Source: Nocardiopsis kunsanensis DSM 44524 (lineage in GTDB: Bacteria > Actinomycetota > Actinomycetes > Streptosporangiales > Streptosporangiaceae). From it: a stretch of 64,000 nucleotides of DNA. Of this stretch, positions 54,110 through 62,792 are shown in pieces; position 1 is the stretch's first letter; each line of letters starts with the position of its first letter. The stretch is taken from NCBI RefSeq assembly GCF_000340965.1, contig NZ_ANAY01000020.1, positions 1 through 64,000 on the forward strand, in the 5' to 3' direction. A program made the translations under genes and the position numbers. Under the pieces are notes generated by a model. It was not told where the DNA came from, did not search any database, and saw only the letters and a list, made by a program, of their open reading frames with translations.

Positions 54110-57070
54110 CTAGCGTCCGCCGGAGAACTGGTACACGACCTGGTAGGTGGGCCTGTTCTGCCAGTGCACGGGCCACATGTCGATGCCGCCGACGGACTGG
54201 TGGATCACCGTGTCCGCACAGAGCTGGTCCCCGGCGTCGCAGTGTTCGTCACCGGGGTAGACGTCCTCGGCCGGGGTCGCGGCGGCCTCGGCCAGGCTCT
54301 CCAGCAGGACCGTCCGGCAGGTGTCGACGTCGCCGTCCCCGCAGTAGGTCTCGGGCAGGGCCCCGTCCACGTCCTGGCCCAGGACCGTACGCAGGTCCTT
54401 GTCGACGTAGGACCACCAGCCGTTCTGGAAGGCCGAACCGCGGTGGTCCTGGGCCTGGTTGACGCTGTCCGGCTCACCGCCGCCGATCTGTCCCGAGGGG
54501 GACTCGTCGACCTGGGAGACCGCGGTGACCTGTTCGTAGAGCTCCTCGCCCAGGCCCGGTTCGAACTGGGCCCGCACCAGGAGCGGCCACCAGGCGTCCA
54601 GGACCCTGATCGCCTCGGAGTGGACGTAGGAGCCGGCGTCGCGTTCGGGTTCCTTGCGCAGGGCGCCGTCCTCGACCCAGGTGCGCAGTTCCTCCACGGT
54701 CCCGGCCAGTTCGGGGTCGGAGACCTCGGCGGTGTCGATGACCTCCAACAGCAGCGGAAGCACCTCCTGGGCCCGCAGGTCGCCCACGCCCGCCTCGACG
54801 GAGAGCGAGGTGAGAGAAGCCGGGGTGAAGGCGTGGCCCTCCTCGATCGCCGAGTCCACACGGGCTTCCAGCAGGTCGCTGCGGTGCACCGATCCGTGCG
54901 ACCAGTCCGAGGTGTAGCCGTCGGCGGGTTTGTTGTTCCAGTTGAGCAGGTGGTCGGGGTTGATCTGCTGCGGGTGGTCCTCCGGCGGGTGGTGGTCGGC
55001 GAGGTTGGTCTCCGGGTCCCAACCCGACCAGCCCGCCTCGGAGGAGGCGTCGATGGGCATGTTCGGGTTGGTGCCCTCCGTGCGCACCGGGTTGGCCCCG
55101 GAGTTGACGAACGCGATGTCCTCACTGTCGACGTAGTGCCAGTTGAACGCGTACTCGATGTCGTAGGCCGCGTCGGTGAAGCTCTCCGCCGAGGTGATGT
55201 CGCCGGGGTCGTTGAAGCGCTGGAAACCGATGATGGAGTCGACCTCGCGCATGTAGGTCGAGCGCAGGTTCGTGTGCGCCACCGGAGTACCGTCGACCGT
55301 CGCGAAGGACTCCACCAGCCCGTACTCCGAACGCAGGGAGGTCAGGGTGTAGCCGCCCTCGGGGGTCTGGTCGGCGACGGTGGGCGACCACTCGTTGGTG
55401 ACGCTGAGTTCCTCGAACTCCGTGCACTCGCCGGAGCTGTCGACGTAGGCGCGTGAGTCCGTGGTCGGGTCGGAGCCGTCGGTCTCGCACAGGGGCACCG
55501 CGTAGGTGTCGGTGAGATCCTGGTTGGCCGAGGTCGCGCTCCAGGCGTAGTCGGCGCCGCGTCCCATCTGGACGTAGAAACTCACGCCGGCGAAGGAGGC
55601 ACCGCGGGCGCTGATGCCCGGCCCCTGCAGTTCCTGGAGCATGAGCATCTGCGGCGCGAAGTAGCCGGTCTGCGGCCCCATCACGGCGACGGGGCTGCCG
55701 CTCTCGGTGTGCTCGCCCGAGACCAGGAGAGCGTTGGACATGCCGCCGGGGTCGAGGAACTCCGCGGGCAGGACACCGTCGTTGAACAGGCCCTCTGCGG
55801 CGGAGAGGTCCTCCTCCTCGACCATGCGGTCGAGTTCCTCGCGCTGCTCCTCGGTCAGGTCCTCGAGCGTGCCCGCGTCGGATCCGGCCGGTTCCTCGGC
55901 GGAGGCGACGCGGGGATCCGGTGCTTCGCCGCTCTCCGCGGAGCCGTGTTCGTCGTGGACGATGTCGTACTCCTCGACCGAACCGGGGTCGGGCACGGAC
56001 TCGCCCACGGGCTCTTCAGGGGTCCGGCTGTAGGGGAACTCCCCGTCCACGGTCACGGGTGCCTCGGGGTCGTTCTCCATGCGCCAGGCGTCGTAGAGCT
56101 CCAGGCCTTCCTCGGCGCCGTAGCGGTCCTGGAAGCCGGCCCGGGCCAGGGCCGACCGGACCTCGCCGCCGCCTCCGCCACCGAAGATCCCACCGACCAT
56201 GGCGGCGATACCGACCACGTCCGTGGGGGTGAAGGGTTCGATCCCGCCCTCGTTCGTGATGGCGTCCTTGTGTCCGGTGAGCACGTACTCGCCCGGGAAG
56301 TCGCGGTCGTCGTCGGCCTCCTCGATGTAGGCGTTGATGCCCTCGAGGTAGCTCTCGACGTCATCCAGGGCCTGCTCTCCCCGCTCGCCCTGGGCTGCGA
56401 CGCGGTCGACCTGGGCCTGCTTGTCCTCCTCGGTGTAGGGGGCGCTACGCCAGAGGTCCTGTTCGAGGCCACGGTTGCCCTCGGCTCCGCCGGCGAAGGA
56501 GGTGAGTTCGCCGCGGCCGACCCGGCGCAGCACGTCCATGAGGAAGAGGCGGTCCTCGGCGGCGGCGTACCCGGCGCCGTACATGGTGCCCTCGCGGGTG
56601 TCGCCGTGGATGTGGGGGATGCCGTGGGAGGCATCACGCGTGATGGTGACGTCCTCGCGGGGCCGGTACTCCTCACCGATGTCGTCGGGGTCGGCCCCGA
56701 ACCCCGAGTCGAGGAAGAACTCGTCCAGGCCCTCGTCGGTGAGTCCTTCGTAGTTGTGGACGAGGTCGTCGTACATGTCCAGCTGGCTGGAGGAGTGCTC
56801 GGGCCGGGTCCCGAACGCCTGGTGTCCCAGGATCTCCACGAGGGTGGCGTTGCCGTTCTGGCCGGGCGGCAGGATGTCGTGGCAACCGGAGGGGGCGCAG
56901 TAGTCCTCGATCTCCTGCATGGACGGGAGCGCGGGTTCCTGCGGGGGTGGAGGCGCCTGTGCGGGGGCCGGGCCGGCCGAGGCGGGAACGGCGCTGACGG
57001 TGGCTGCCACCACGGCCAGAGCCACGCTCGAGGCGGCCGCGCCCAGGCGTTGTCTGCGGGAGGGGAGCAT
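54110..57070 (-). CDS. secreted penicillin acylase (penicillin amidase) family protein
   Basis: Exported Ntn-hydrolase precursor of 986 residues. A Sec signal peptide spans about 1-32 (RRQRLGAAASSVALAVVAATVSAVPASA). An alpha-chain region (RDASHGIPHIHGDTREGTMYGAGYAAAEDRLFLMDVLRR) precedes an acidic spacer. Self-cleavage should expose Ser445 (in GGMSNALLVSGEHT) as the nucleophile of the beta chain. It is longer than classical penicillin G acylase (about 850), with an acidic insert near 340-430. Such enzymes in actinomycetes cleave acyl-homoserine lactones, cyclic lipopeptides or penicillins; the substrate cannot be read. A good terminator follows. Confidence 0.92.
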   Translation of the reverse strand: MLPSRRQRLGAAASSVALAVVAATVSAVPASAGPAPAQAPPPPQEPALPSMQEIEDYCAPSGCHDILPPGQNGNATLVEILGHQAFGTRPEHSSSQLDMYDDLVHNYEGLTDEGLDEFFLDSGFGADPDDIGEEYRPREDVTITRDASHGIPHIHGDTREGTMYGAGYAAAEDRLFLMDVLRRVGRGELTSFAGGAEGNRGLEQDLWRSAPYTEEDKQAQVDRVAAQGERGEQALDDVESYLEGINAYIEEADDDRDFPGEYVLTGHKDAITNEGGIEPFTPTDVVGIAAMVGGIFGGGGGGEVRSALARAGFQDRYGAEEGLELYDAWRMENDPEAPVTVDGEFPYSRTPEEPVGESVPDPGSVEEYDIVHDEHGSAESGEAPDPRVASAEEPAGSDAGTLEDLTEEQREELDRMVEEEDLSAAEGLFNDGVLPAEFLDPGGMSNALLVSGEHTESGSPVAVMGPQTGYFAPQMLMLQELQGPGISARGASFAGVSFYVQMGRGADYAWSATSANQDLTDTYAVPLCETDGSDPTTDSRAYVDSSGECTEFEELSVTNEWSPTVADQTPEGGYTLTSLRSEYGLVESFATVDGTPVAHTNLRSTYMREVDSIIGFQRFNDPGDITSAESFTDAAYDIEYAFNWHYVDSEDIAFVNSGANPVRTEGTNPNMPIDASSEAGWSGWDPETNLADHHPPEDHPQQINPDHLLNWNNKPADGYTSDWSHGSVHRSDLLEARVDSAIEEGHAFTPASLTSLSVEAGVGDLRAQEVLPLLLEVIDTAEVSDPELAGTVEELRTWVEDGALRKEPERDAGSYVHSEAIRVLDAWWPLLVRAQFEPGLGEELYEQVTAVSQVDESPSGQIGGGEPDSVNQAQDHRGSAFQNGWWSYVDKDLRTVLGQDVDGALPETYCGDGDVDTCRTVLLESLAEAAATPAEDVYPGDEHCDAGDQLCADTVIHQSVGGIDMWPVHWQNRPTYQVVYQFSGGR

Positions 57071-57381
57071 GTGCTGTTGTCACCACCTGGGAGTGCGGGC
57101 GATGGTCAGCGGCATGTTATGCAGCGACAACCGAATCCCGAAAGAGTTTCACGTTTTCTGGGGGAGCGTGTCGCACGGGGATCACGGACCGTAACGCCGA
57201 CAGGTTTGGGGTGGCCCACGCCACGCGCAGTGCACTCGCTCGGACGGCCACCTCGGGAACCGACCGGGAACCTGACCACATCCGGCCAGTTGGGTACTCC
57301 GTACTGGTCGGGACCGGGGCAAGGACATCCCCTCCGACACGACCCACTGCAGAACCGCTCCTCCGCTGCCACAATCGAGCC
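57071..57381. other. divergent promoter region
   Basis: This 311-base stretch separates the acylase and small membrane protein genes. The part near 57110-57170 is A/T-richer and should contain the acylase promoter. CACAAT about ten bases before the ATG at 57382 is a plausible -10 for a leaderless message on the plus strand. No gene is seen. Confidence 0.4.
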
Positions 57382-57858
57382 ATGTACCAGCAACCGGACC
57401 CCTACTCTGGTGATCACCATCAGCAGCCCGACCCGAGCGTCGGCGGCTGGGGCCTGCCCCCGAGCCTCGACGGCGGCGAACTCCAGCCCTACGGCGGCCC
57501 CGCCGGCTCCGACCCCCAGCTGCTCACCATCGGTGACATCTCCGTCTCCCAGCACACGGTGGTCACTCCGGGCGGCCGCTTCCCCCTCCAGGGCAGCGTC
57601 TGGACCGTCACGGACATGAGCCGCACCGATCGTTCCACCCCCGCATGGGCGATCGTCGTCGGTGTCCTGACCTTCTGGTGGACCTGCCTGCTCGGCCTCC
57701 TCTTCCTGCTCGTCAAGGAGAACCGCACAAGCGGCCACATCCAGGTCACGGTACAGCGGGAGGGCCATTTCCACGCCACCACGATCCCCGCGACCTCGCC
57801 GGCGGACGCTCACCGTGTCCACCAGCAGGTGAACTACGTGCGCTCCCTCAGTACCTGA
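57382..57858 (+). CDS. small membrane protein, 158 residues, unknown function
   Basis: Conserved-looking actinobacterial protein. The N-terminus is Gly/Pro/Gln-rich (YQQPDPYSGDHHQQPDPS). A compact region follows (LLTIGDISVSQHTVVTPGGRFPLQGSVW) and one or two close hydrophobic helices (WAIVVGVLTFWWTCLLGLLFLLV). The C-terminal cytosolic part has IQVTVQREGHFHATTIPATSPADAHRV. The ATG at 57382 has no ribosome site and may be leaderless. I do not recognise a function. Confidence 0.78.
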   Translation: MYQQPDPYSGDHHQQPDPSVGGWGLPPSLDGGELQPYGGPAGSDPQLLTIGDISVSQHTVVTPGGRFPLQGSVWTVTDMSRTDRSTPAWAIVVGVLTFWWTCLLGLLFLLVKENRTSGHIQVTVQREGHFHATTIPATSPADAHRVHQQVNYVRSLST

Positions 57859-57986
57859 ACGCGGTGACCCGGTTCCGGTCCCGGGCGCCGCCCGGGGCCG
57901 GGTCGGCACTCGGCCACGGGTTCACCACCGGCGCTCCAAACACACGGCGCCGCGCACCAACTCCCGCCCCTCGTCGTCCAAGGCAC

Positions 57987-58004
57987 GGCAAACCCGGGTT
58001 TGCC
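57987..58004. repeat. 18-bp perfect palindrome
   Basis: GGCAAACCCGGGTTTGCC reads the same on both strands. With no loop it is more like an operator for a dimeric regulator than a terminator. It lies 62 bases upstream of the 18-residue frame at 58067. Confidence 0.6.
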
Positions 58005-58066
58005 ACGCAGGGCATGCATCCATACACGTAGGGCACCCTGGAGTCGAGCGCGGGAGGACCGAGAGC

Positions 58067-58123
58067 ATGTTGTTCATCCTGGTGGCTCTGCTGATGACCA
58101 CAGGTCAGTGGTGGACCTTCTGA
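58067..58123 (+). CDS. possible 18-residue hydrophobic peptide ending QWWTF
   Basis: An ATG at 58067 has GGGAGGA nine bases upstream. It encodes MLFILVALLMTTGQWWTF and a TGA. It could be a small membrane peptide. The double Trp near the end recalls tryptophan leader peptides, but no trp gene follows on the plus strand; the next feature is tRNA-Arg. Stems after it are weak. Unproven. Confidence 0.35.
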   Translation: MLFILVALLMTTGQWWTF

Positions 58124-58479
58124 TCCTCCCGGATCGCCCGCGCCGACGGCCCCGCTTACTTCGCGAAACGCCGTGGGGGCAGCACAGCGGCACGTGTTAA
58201 TCACCGGTAACGTGGTACGCGAAGCCCATAGCGACCGGTTTGGCGGAACACACGTGGTAACGAGACGCACCTACGGTTGACGGTCATTGAGAGGCTTTGC
58301 CCTCTTGTGGGCGACATCTACGAAATACCGTAGAATGTCTGTTCGGAAGCCACCGGCGCCACGGCACCGTCCCCACCCGTAGGATCGCCGAGTGGCCCCG
58401 CCACCCGGCACACGGCGCTCACCCGAGCCGACGGCGAAGCCGGCGCGTCCACCACCGCAGTGGCGACAACTGAACACGA

Positions 58480-58552
58480 GCACCCGTAGCTCAGTGGATA
58501 GAGCACCGGACTTCTAATCCGACGGTCGCAGGTTCGAACCCTGCCGGGTGCG
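58480..58552 (+). tRNA. tRNA-Arg(TCT)
   Basis: Acceptor GCACCCG pairs with CGGGTGC. The anticodon loop CTTCTAA gives anticodon TCT, the T arm contains GGTTCGAACCC, and the discriminator is G. CCA is not encoded. A TAGAAT -10-like element lies at 58331-58336 beside an inverted repeat CTACG-AAATAC-CGTAG (58318-58333). Its 3' end marks the change from core to accessory sequence. Confidence 0.96.
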
Positions 58553-58580
58553 CAACAAAACCCCAGGTCAAAGGGGGTGC

Positions 58581-58613
58581 GCGAGGGCCTTCAAGGAGGC
58601 CCCCGCTTCATTT
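58581..58613 (+). terminator. terminator after tRNA-Arg
   Basis: GCGAGGGCC pairs with GGCCCCCGC (one mismatch) around an 8-base loop, followed by TTCATTT. It starts 28 bases after the tRNA. Confidence 0.65.
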
Positions 58614-59133
58614 CGGGCCCATGTGTGCTCCTCGTGTGCTCCCCAGTGCAAGGCCGCGTACATGAGGGCCGAGCATCTCGGGAGAATTTTTCCGTCCCGT
58701 GGCCCTCCGGGCTTCGGGCCGGGACGGCCCCGTGTCCGCCCACCAGCGCCCCAACACCCCACAGCCCTACCCCAGGGGCTATCGGAGCGTGTCAGCCGCC
58801 CATACGCCCTCAACGCCGTCCCCCACCCCGCGCAACAACACGACGGTCGCTTCCCCCGCCATGGCCATGTACAGGAACATCGACTAGCGCTTCCGCTGAT
58901 ACGTGTCTTGGACGAAGTAGATCATCACGGCCTCAATCCGGTGAATACCACCTTGGGCCTCCGTCGACGGTGGCTCCGCACGGCCAGCCGCGAGGTCGAC
59001 ATCGAGGTCCTCACGCACATCTCCCCGACCCGTAACTCAGCGGGTGAACCACTACGGCTTCACAGCCGTCGGCTACGAGCACGAGCTCGCGCAGCTGGAT
59101 GAGAAAAGCCGCCGCCCGTGCTACATACCGTAA
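58614..59133 (+). pseudogene. gene debris beside tRNA-Arg
   Basis: No intact gene. Between about 58900 and 59040 one frame reads VLDEVDHHGLNPVNTT and, further on, ASREVDIEVLTHISPTRN. From 59044 another frame reads VNHYGFTAVGYEHELAQLDE and ends with TAA at 59131-59133. These look like pieces of coding sequence joined by frameshifts. The parent family is not recognised. Such remnants are common where elements have integrated at a tRNA. Confidence 0.3.
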
Positions 59134-59357
59134 ACGCTGACGATACCGCGACATAGCGGGCAGCTACGCAGGGGACTGCTATAGCCCGTCTGGTTCTATA
59201 CGCCCCGTGGCCAGGGATTGGTCACCGGAAGCTACACCACTCCAAGAGACATGACCCGGAAAATCATCCCAGCAGTGACGGTGGGTGAGATTGGTCCACA
59301 GAAACTATGCTAGAGCCGCTTCTGATCGACGTCATCAGGGAGCAGTATGTGCAGAGA
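59134..59357. other. low-GC intergenic end of the accessory cluster
   Basis: This stretch has visibly lower GC than the region to the left. A 20-residue frame (ATG 59251, MTRKIIPAVTVGEIGPQKLC) lacks a good ribosome site. I see no terminator with confidence and no precursor-peptide gene. Confidence 0.35.
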
Positions 59358-60692
59358 TCAGACCTTCGCGCTCGTGCGCAGAAAGGCTCCTCCCTGCCCT
59401 ATCAGGAGGCCAAAGGTGGTGACTGCGTAAGCGGACCAGAGCAAGGGAAGGCCCCCAACGGAAACGAGAGGGAACGTCAGCAGGACCAGCAAACCATAGA
59501 AAATCAGGAATGTGTACATGGCTGGTGTGGTTTGCTTCAGGGCTACCAAGCCCATCCCGGAAACCACCTGAACACTGTCGAAGAGCGCTACCAGGAACAC
59601 GAGTGGCAGCAATGTGGCGACCATGGTCCGCACTTCAAAGTCATGGGTGAGAACGCTGAGTGCCGGATCGACCACGGACCAGAGGGCCACGGCACTGACC
59701 AGGGTGAGAGGAACAGCAACCGAGTAGCCTGAGAGCACTGTTCGTCGAACCTCGGACTGATCCCTCCGCTTTGCGGCCTTGGCAATGTAGGGGACAGTGG
59801 ACTGGCCTACGGAAAGAGAGGGAAAGAACAGGAGGTTCGCGAAGAGTATGAGAAACTGGTGTGCTGCTGCGGCCTCGGCTCCGATCCGAGTCACCGCCAC
59901 GATGAGAACGCTCAATGACACGGACTTGATCAGAAGTGTAGAGCCGGTGGGAAGCCCAACCTTGGCGATCTTCCACATCCCAGCCAATCTGGGAATCCCG
60001 GACAGCACAGAAACTTTCCCAAGGACAGGTATGCGGCGTACCGTGAACCAGGTGAGTGCCAGCGTGATCGTACTACCGAGGAGCGTCGCCAGACCTGCGC
60101 CGGCCAACGCCATACCGGGAAGCGGCCCCAGACCGAGGACAAGCGTGGGAACGAGCGTCAACGACAAGAGCGTGTGGACCAGGCCCAGCATAAGCACGGT
60201 GCGGTTCCTGCCCAGGGCGACCAAAAGAACCGTCGCTGATGCTGACAAGGAGACCGTGACCGCATGGCAGCCGATGAAAAGCGGGTAGAATCCCAGCGCA
60301 GAACGTGTGCTGTCAGTGACTCCGACTATAGCAGCCAGCATGGGAGTGGAGAAGATGAACAGTCCCGCCGTGGCTCCCATGAGCAGAGCCAACCATATAC
60401 CATCGCGTATGACCGTGGCCAAGGCAGCGGAATTATCCTCGTTCTCCGCAATAAAAGGCATCGAACCTCGCAGGGATCCTTGAACGACCATAATGGTCGG
60501 CGCAAGAAGTGCGGTCACGAGTGCGTGTGCGGCCAGTGCTTCGGTCAGCAGGTTTCCAAGGACTCCGGCGGACACCAGGGCACCAGAAAACGACGCCACC
60601 ATGGAGAAGTAGAGAGGCAAAGCCTTCTTGAGGATCCCGAAGGAACGCGAAGAAATCTTAATGCCTTGTGTTTCCCTCTCCTCTACCCCCAT
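59358..60692 (-). CDS. MATE-family efflux transporter
   Basis: Membrane antiporter of 444 residues with about 12 helices in two homologous bundles (SFGILKKALPLYFSMVASFSGALVSAG at the front; the second half from about 240, KIAKVGLPTGSTLLIKSVSLSVLIV, with HQFLILFANLLFFPSLSVGQ). It is last in the minus-strand group after the radical SAM gene, 84 bases away, so it likely exports the product or gives self-resistance. The start is uncertain: ATG 60692 has AGGTGG six bases upstream; ATG 60707 and GTG 60758 are in frame. A TATAAA at about 60710-60725 could be a separate promoter. Confidence 0.88.
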   Translation of the reverse strand: MGVEERETQGIKISSRSFGILKKALPLYFSMVASFSGALVSAGVLGNLLTEALAAHALVTALLAPTIMVVQGSLRGSMPFIAENEDNSAALATVIRDGIWLALLMGATAGLFIFSTPMLAAIVGVTDSTRSALGFYPLFIGCHAVTVSLSASATVLLVALGRNRTVLMLGLVHTLLSLTLVPTLVLGLGPLPGMALAGAGLATLLGSTITLALTWFTVRRIPVLGKVSVLSGIPRLAGMWKIAKVGLPTGSTLLIKSVSLSVLIVAVTRIGAEAAAAHQFLILFANLLFFPSLSVGQSTVPYIAKAAKRRDQSEVRRTVLSGYSVAVPLTLVSAVALWSVVDPALSVLTHDFEVRTMVATLLPLVFLVALFDSVQVVSGMGLVALKQTTPAMYTFLIFYGLLVLLTFPLVSVGGLPLLWSAYAVTTFGLLIGQGGAFLRTSAKV

Positions 60693-60776
60693 AACCGCCA
60701 CCTGCATTTTATCTGTTTTATATTTCAAAATCCTCACAGCATTCTTACATCCAGACACACCAAGTGGCGCTTTGAG

Positions 60777-62675
60777 TCAGTATTGGTAAGGCAAAGCCAA
60801 GGCGAAGACCCTGCCTTGGTCCTCGATGAGAAGCCCTTCGTCCCGGCAACGGTCAATATGGGCGTTGATCTCTTCTTCTGAGGGGGCTTCGGCAAGCTGA
60901 CCTACCTCCTTCACCAGGCGGGATCGACTCTTGAAGTTATCCATGCAAATGTTGTAGGCATGCGCCTGCCAGCCGCTCATAGAGATCCGACGGGCTGGAG
61001 ACCTCCTTCTGTCCAAAATTTCCAGCCAACCAGGCCCCCTCCGAGCGAACATCGTAGGTCGTTTCCCCTCCTTCCACAGCGATCTCCAATTTTCCACAGC
61101 TTCCGAAAGTTCGGCCAGGGCTGAAGGGCTTGCGACTTCACTGGCATCGGCATCGAAAAAATAGGCCACATCTTCATTTCTGACCCTATTTTCTGGGTAC
61201 ACATGATAGTAGGAGCGCCTTGGTTTGATGTTTTTTATATGTGGACTGTGACCATTAAAATAAGGACTGAAGCGCTCCACCCAAATGGGATTAACGCCGT
61301 TAGGCGGCTCCAGGTGATGGAGAAGTGGGATTAGATTGGCTTGGAGACGGTAATCCTCATCACGCTCACCGGGAAACCCGGATAGTATATTCCAGTAGAC
61401 GGATATATTAAAGTGGAGCGCCCATTTCAAGAGCCGGATATTGATGATCGAATCCGAGCCCTTTCTCATGATCTTGAGAACATTACTACTCAGGCTCTCA
61501 ATCCCAGGTTGAACAGCGGTGACACCTGCACTGGCAAGGGATTTCACCTGGGCGCGGTCCAAATTAGCCTTAACTTCAAAGAAAAGGGAAAGCGTCCAGT
61601 CACTTTCAGCCATATCCTCGCAGAATTTACCCAGATACTTCATGTCAAGAATATTGTCCACCGCAGCAATAGCGGATATTTTGTAATTCCGGAGAAGTGT
61701 CTCCACCTCCGTGAAGGCTCGTTCTGGAGACTTCGCCCGGTAGTCCATACCCAGCGCGTTCAAGCCACAGAAGGTGCAGTGGTGCTTAGCCCCCCACCAA
61801 CAACCACGGGAGAACTCAACGAGCAACTCTACTCGTCGTCCACGAAGGAGGCTGTCTCCCCCGTATTTCTCCAAGGTCTCGAAGTAATCTGTATAATCAG
61901 GAGTGGGTATGAGATTTAGATCAACAATGGAAGGTGCTCGCACCTCCTGCGTGGACGGAGTGATCGAATTATGGCGAGAGAGAACTCCCGACATCTTGAT
62001 CTCTTTCTCACCCAGGGAAACTCTTCGGACAAGTTCAGGGAAGACCTTCTCGCCCTCGCCGATCACTGCGAAATCGATGAAATCGTGCGCTCGAAAAAAT
62101 TCGACCCCCATAATCCCATCGAAGTTCGCCCCACCAAAGGCGATGGGGATCTCGGGAGATCTCTCCTTGATCATTCTTGCGAGCGCCAACGCTGATACAT
62201 TCTGCATGAACGTCGAAGAGAAACCGATAAGGTCATATTCCATCCAATTCCTCTGGGAGATTTCGTCGAGCCATTCCGGAAAATTCTCTTCCCTGAAAAG
62301 AACAAGCTCCTCCTCGCTGATTCCGAAATCCTTTGCAGTTTCAAGCACTTCGGGGAAATCTGTTATGTATTCCCTGGCGTCTCCGGCGTCAGACCTGTAG
62401 GCGGCCCGACTGAAAAGCCACTCACCGAGCAGTGTGACACGCTCAGAACTCAAGTCACTGAAAGACTCGTAAGCCTCAACTCCGAGGTCTACCGCGAGTT
62501 CAATGTTCAGGTAGTGGACATCGACCTGATGCCCCTCAGCTTCGAGCACAGACTTCAAGAGTCCGCACTGGATAGATGGAGTGTCTATCCGTGACCAAGG
62601 CATGTTGATCAAGGCGATCCTGCAGACACGAGGGGGAAGAACTGAAGACATTTTTTGTGGCCACAACAGTTCCAT
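60777..62675 (-). CDS. cobalamin-dependent radical SAM enzyme, RiPP maturation C-methyltransferase type
   Basis: Predicted enzyme of 632 residues that methylates unactivated carbons, usually of a ribosomal peptide. The N-terminal B12-binding domain (about 15-230) shows IALINMPWSRIDTPSIQCGLL and FGGANFDGIMGVEFF. The radical SAM domain follows with the Fe-S motif C292-x7-C300-x2-C303 inside RGCWWGAKHHCTFCGLNALGM, VDNILDMKYLG, ELFY-like FFEVKAN, and QPGIESLSSNVLKIMRKG. This CX7CX2C form and the WWGxKHHCTFCGLN wording are the mark of RiPP maturation radical SAM protein 1 (TIGR03975-like; relatives include PoyC and the bottromycin methyltransferases). A C-terminal winged-helix-like end follows. 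The ATG at 62675 has AAGG upstream. Confidence 0.88.
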   Translation of the reverse strand: MELLWPQKMSSVLPPRVCRIALINMPWSRIDTPSIQCGLLKSVLEAEGHQVDVHYLNIELAVDLGVEAYESFSDLSSERVTLLGEWLFSRAAYRSDAGDAREYITDFPEVLETAKDFGISEEELVLFREENFPEWLDEISQRNWMEYDLIGFSSTFMQNVSALALARMIKERSPEIPIAFGGANFDGIMGVEFFRAHDFIDFAVIGEGEKVFPELVRRVSLGEKEIKMSGVLSRHNSITPSTQEVRAPSIVDLNLIPTPDYTDYFETLEKYGGDSLLRGRRVELLVEFSRGCWWGAKHHCTFCGLNALGMDYRAKSPERAFTEVETLLRNYKISAIAAVDNILDMKYLGKFCEDMAESDWTLSLFFEVKANLDRAQVKSLASAGVTAVQPGIESLSSNVLKIMRKGSDSIINIRLLKWALHFNISVYWNILSGFPGERDEDYRLQANLIPLLHHLEPPNGVNPIWVERFSPYFNGHSPHIKNIKPRRSYYHVYPENRVRNEDVAYFFDADASEVASPSALAELSEAVENWRSLWKEGKRPTMFARRGPGWLEILDRRRSPARRISMSGWQAHAYNICMDNFKSRSRLVKEVGQLAEAPSEEEINAHIDRCRDEGLLIEDQGRVFALALPYQY

Positions 62676-62792
62676 ATCACTAACCTTCGATTTGGGTAAC
62701 AGAAATATCAGAAACCTACTATACCCGAGACTTCAAGTAATCTTCCTCCAATGGAAAGGTTCACCGCTACGAAGTCCCTTATAGGAAAGAAA

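Noticed and set aside
58067..58200. tryptophan-attenuator reading of the QWWTF peptide
   Set aside because: No trp gene follows on the plus strand and no clear terminator/antiterminator pair is visible after the peptide.
59307..59732. 141-residue plus-strand frame starting MLEPLLIDVIREQY, considered as a RiPP precursor or partner
   Set aside because: Most of it is antisense to the C-terminus of the MATE gene, there is no ribosome site, and the composition is that of a shadow.
62676..62792. 18-residue minus-strand frame (starting VNLSIGGRLLEV) between the monooxygenase and radical SAM genes, considered as the precursor peptide
   Set aside because: Very short for a leader plus core, and the nearest ribosome-like AAGGGA is too far (about 12 bases). 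It is noted only as an unlikely candidate.
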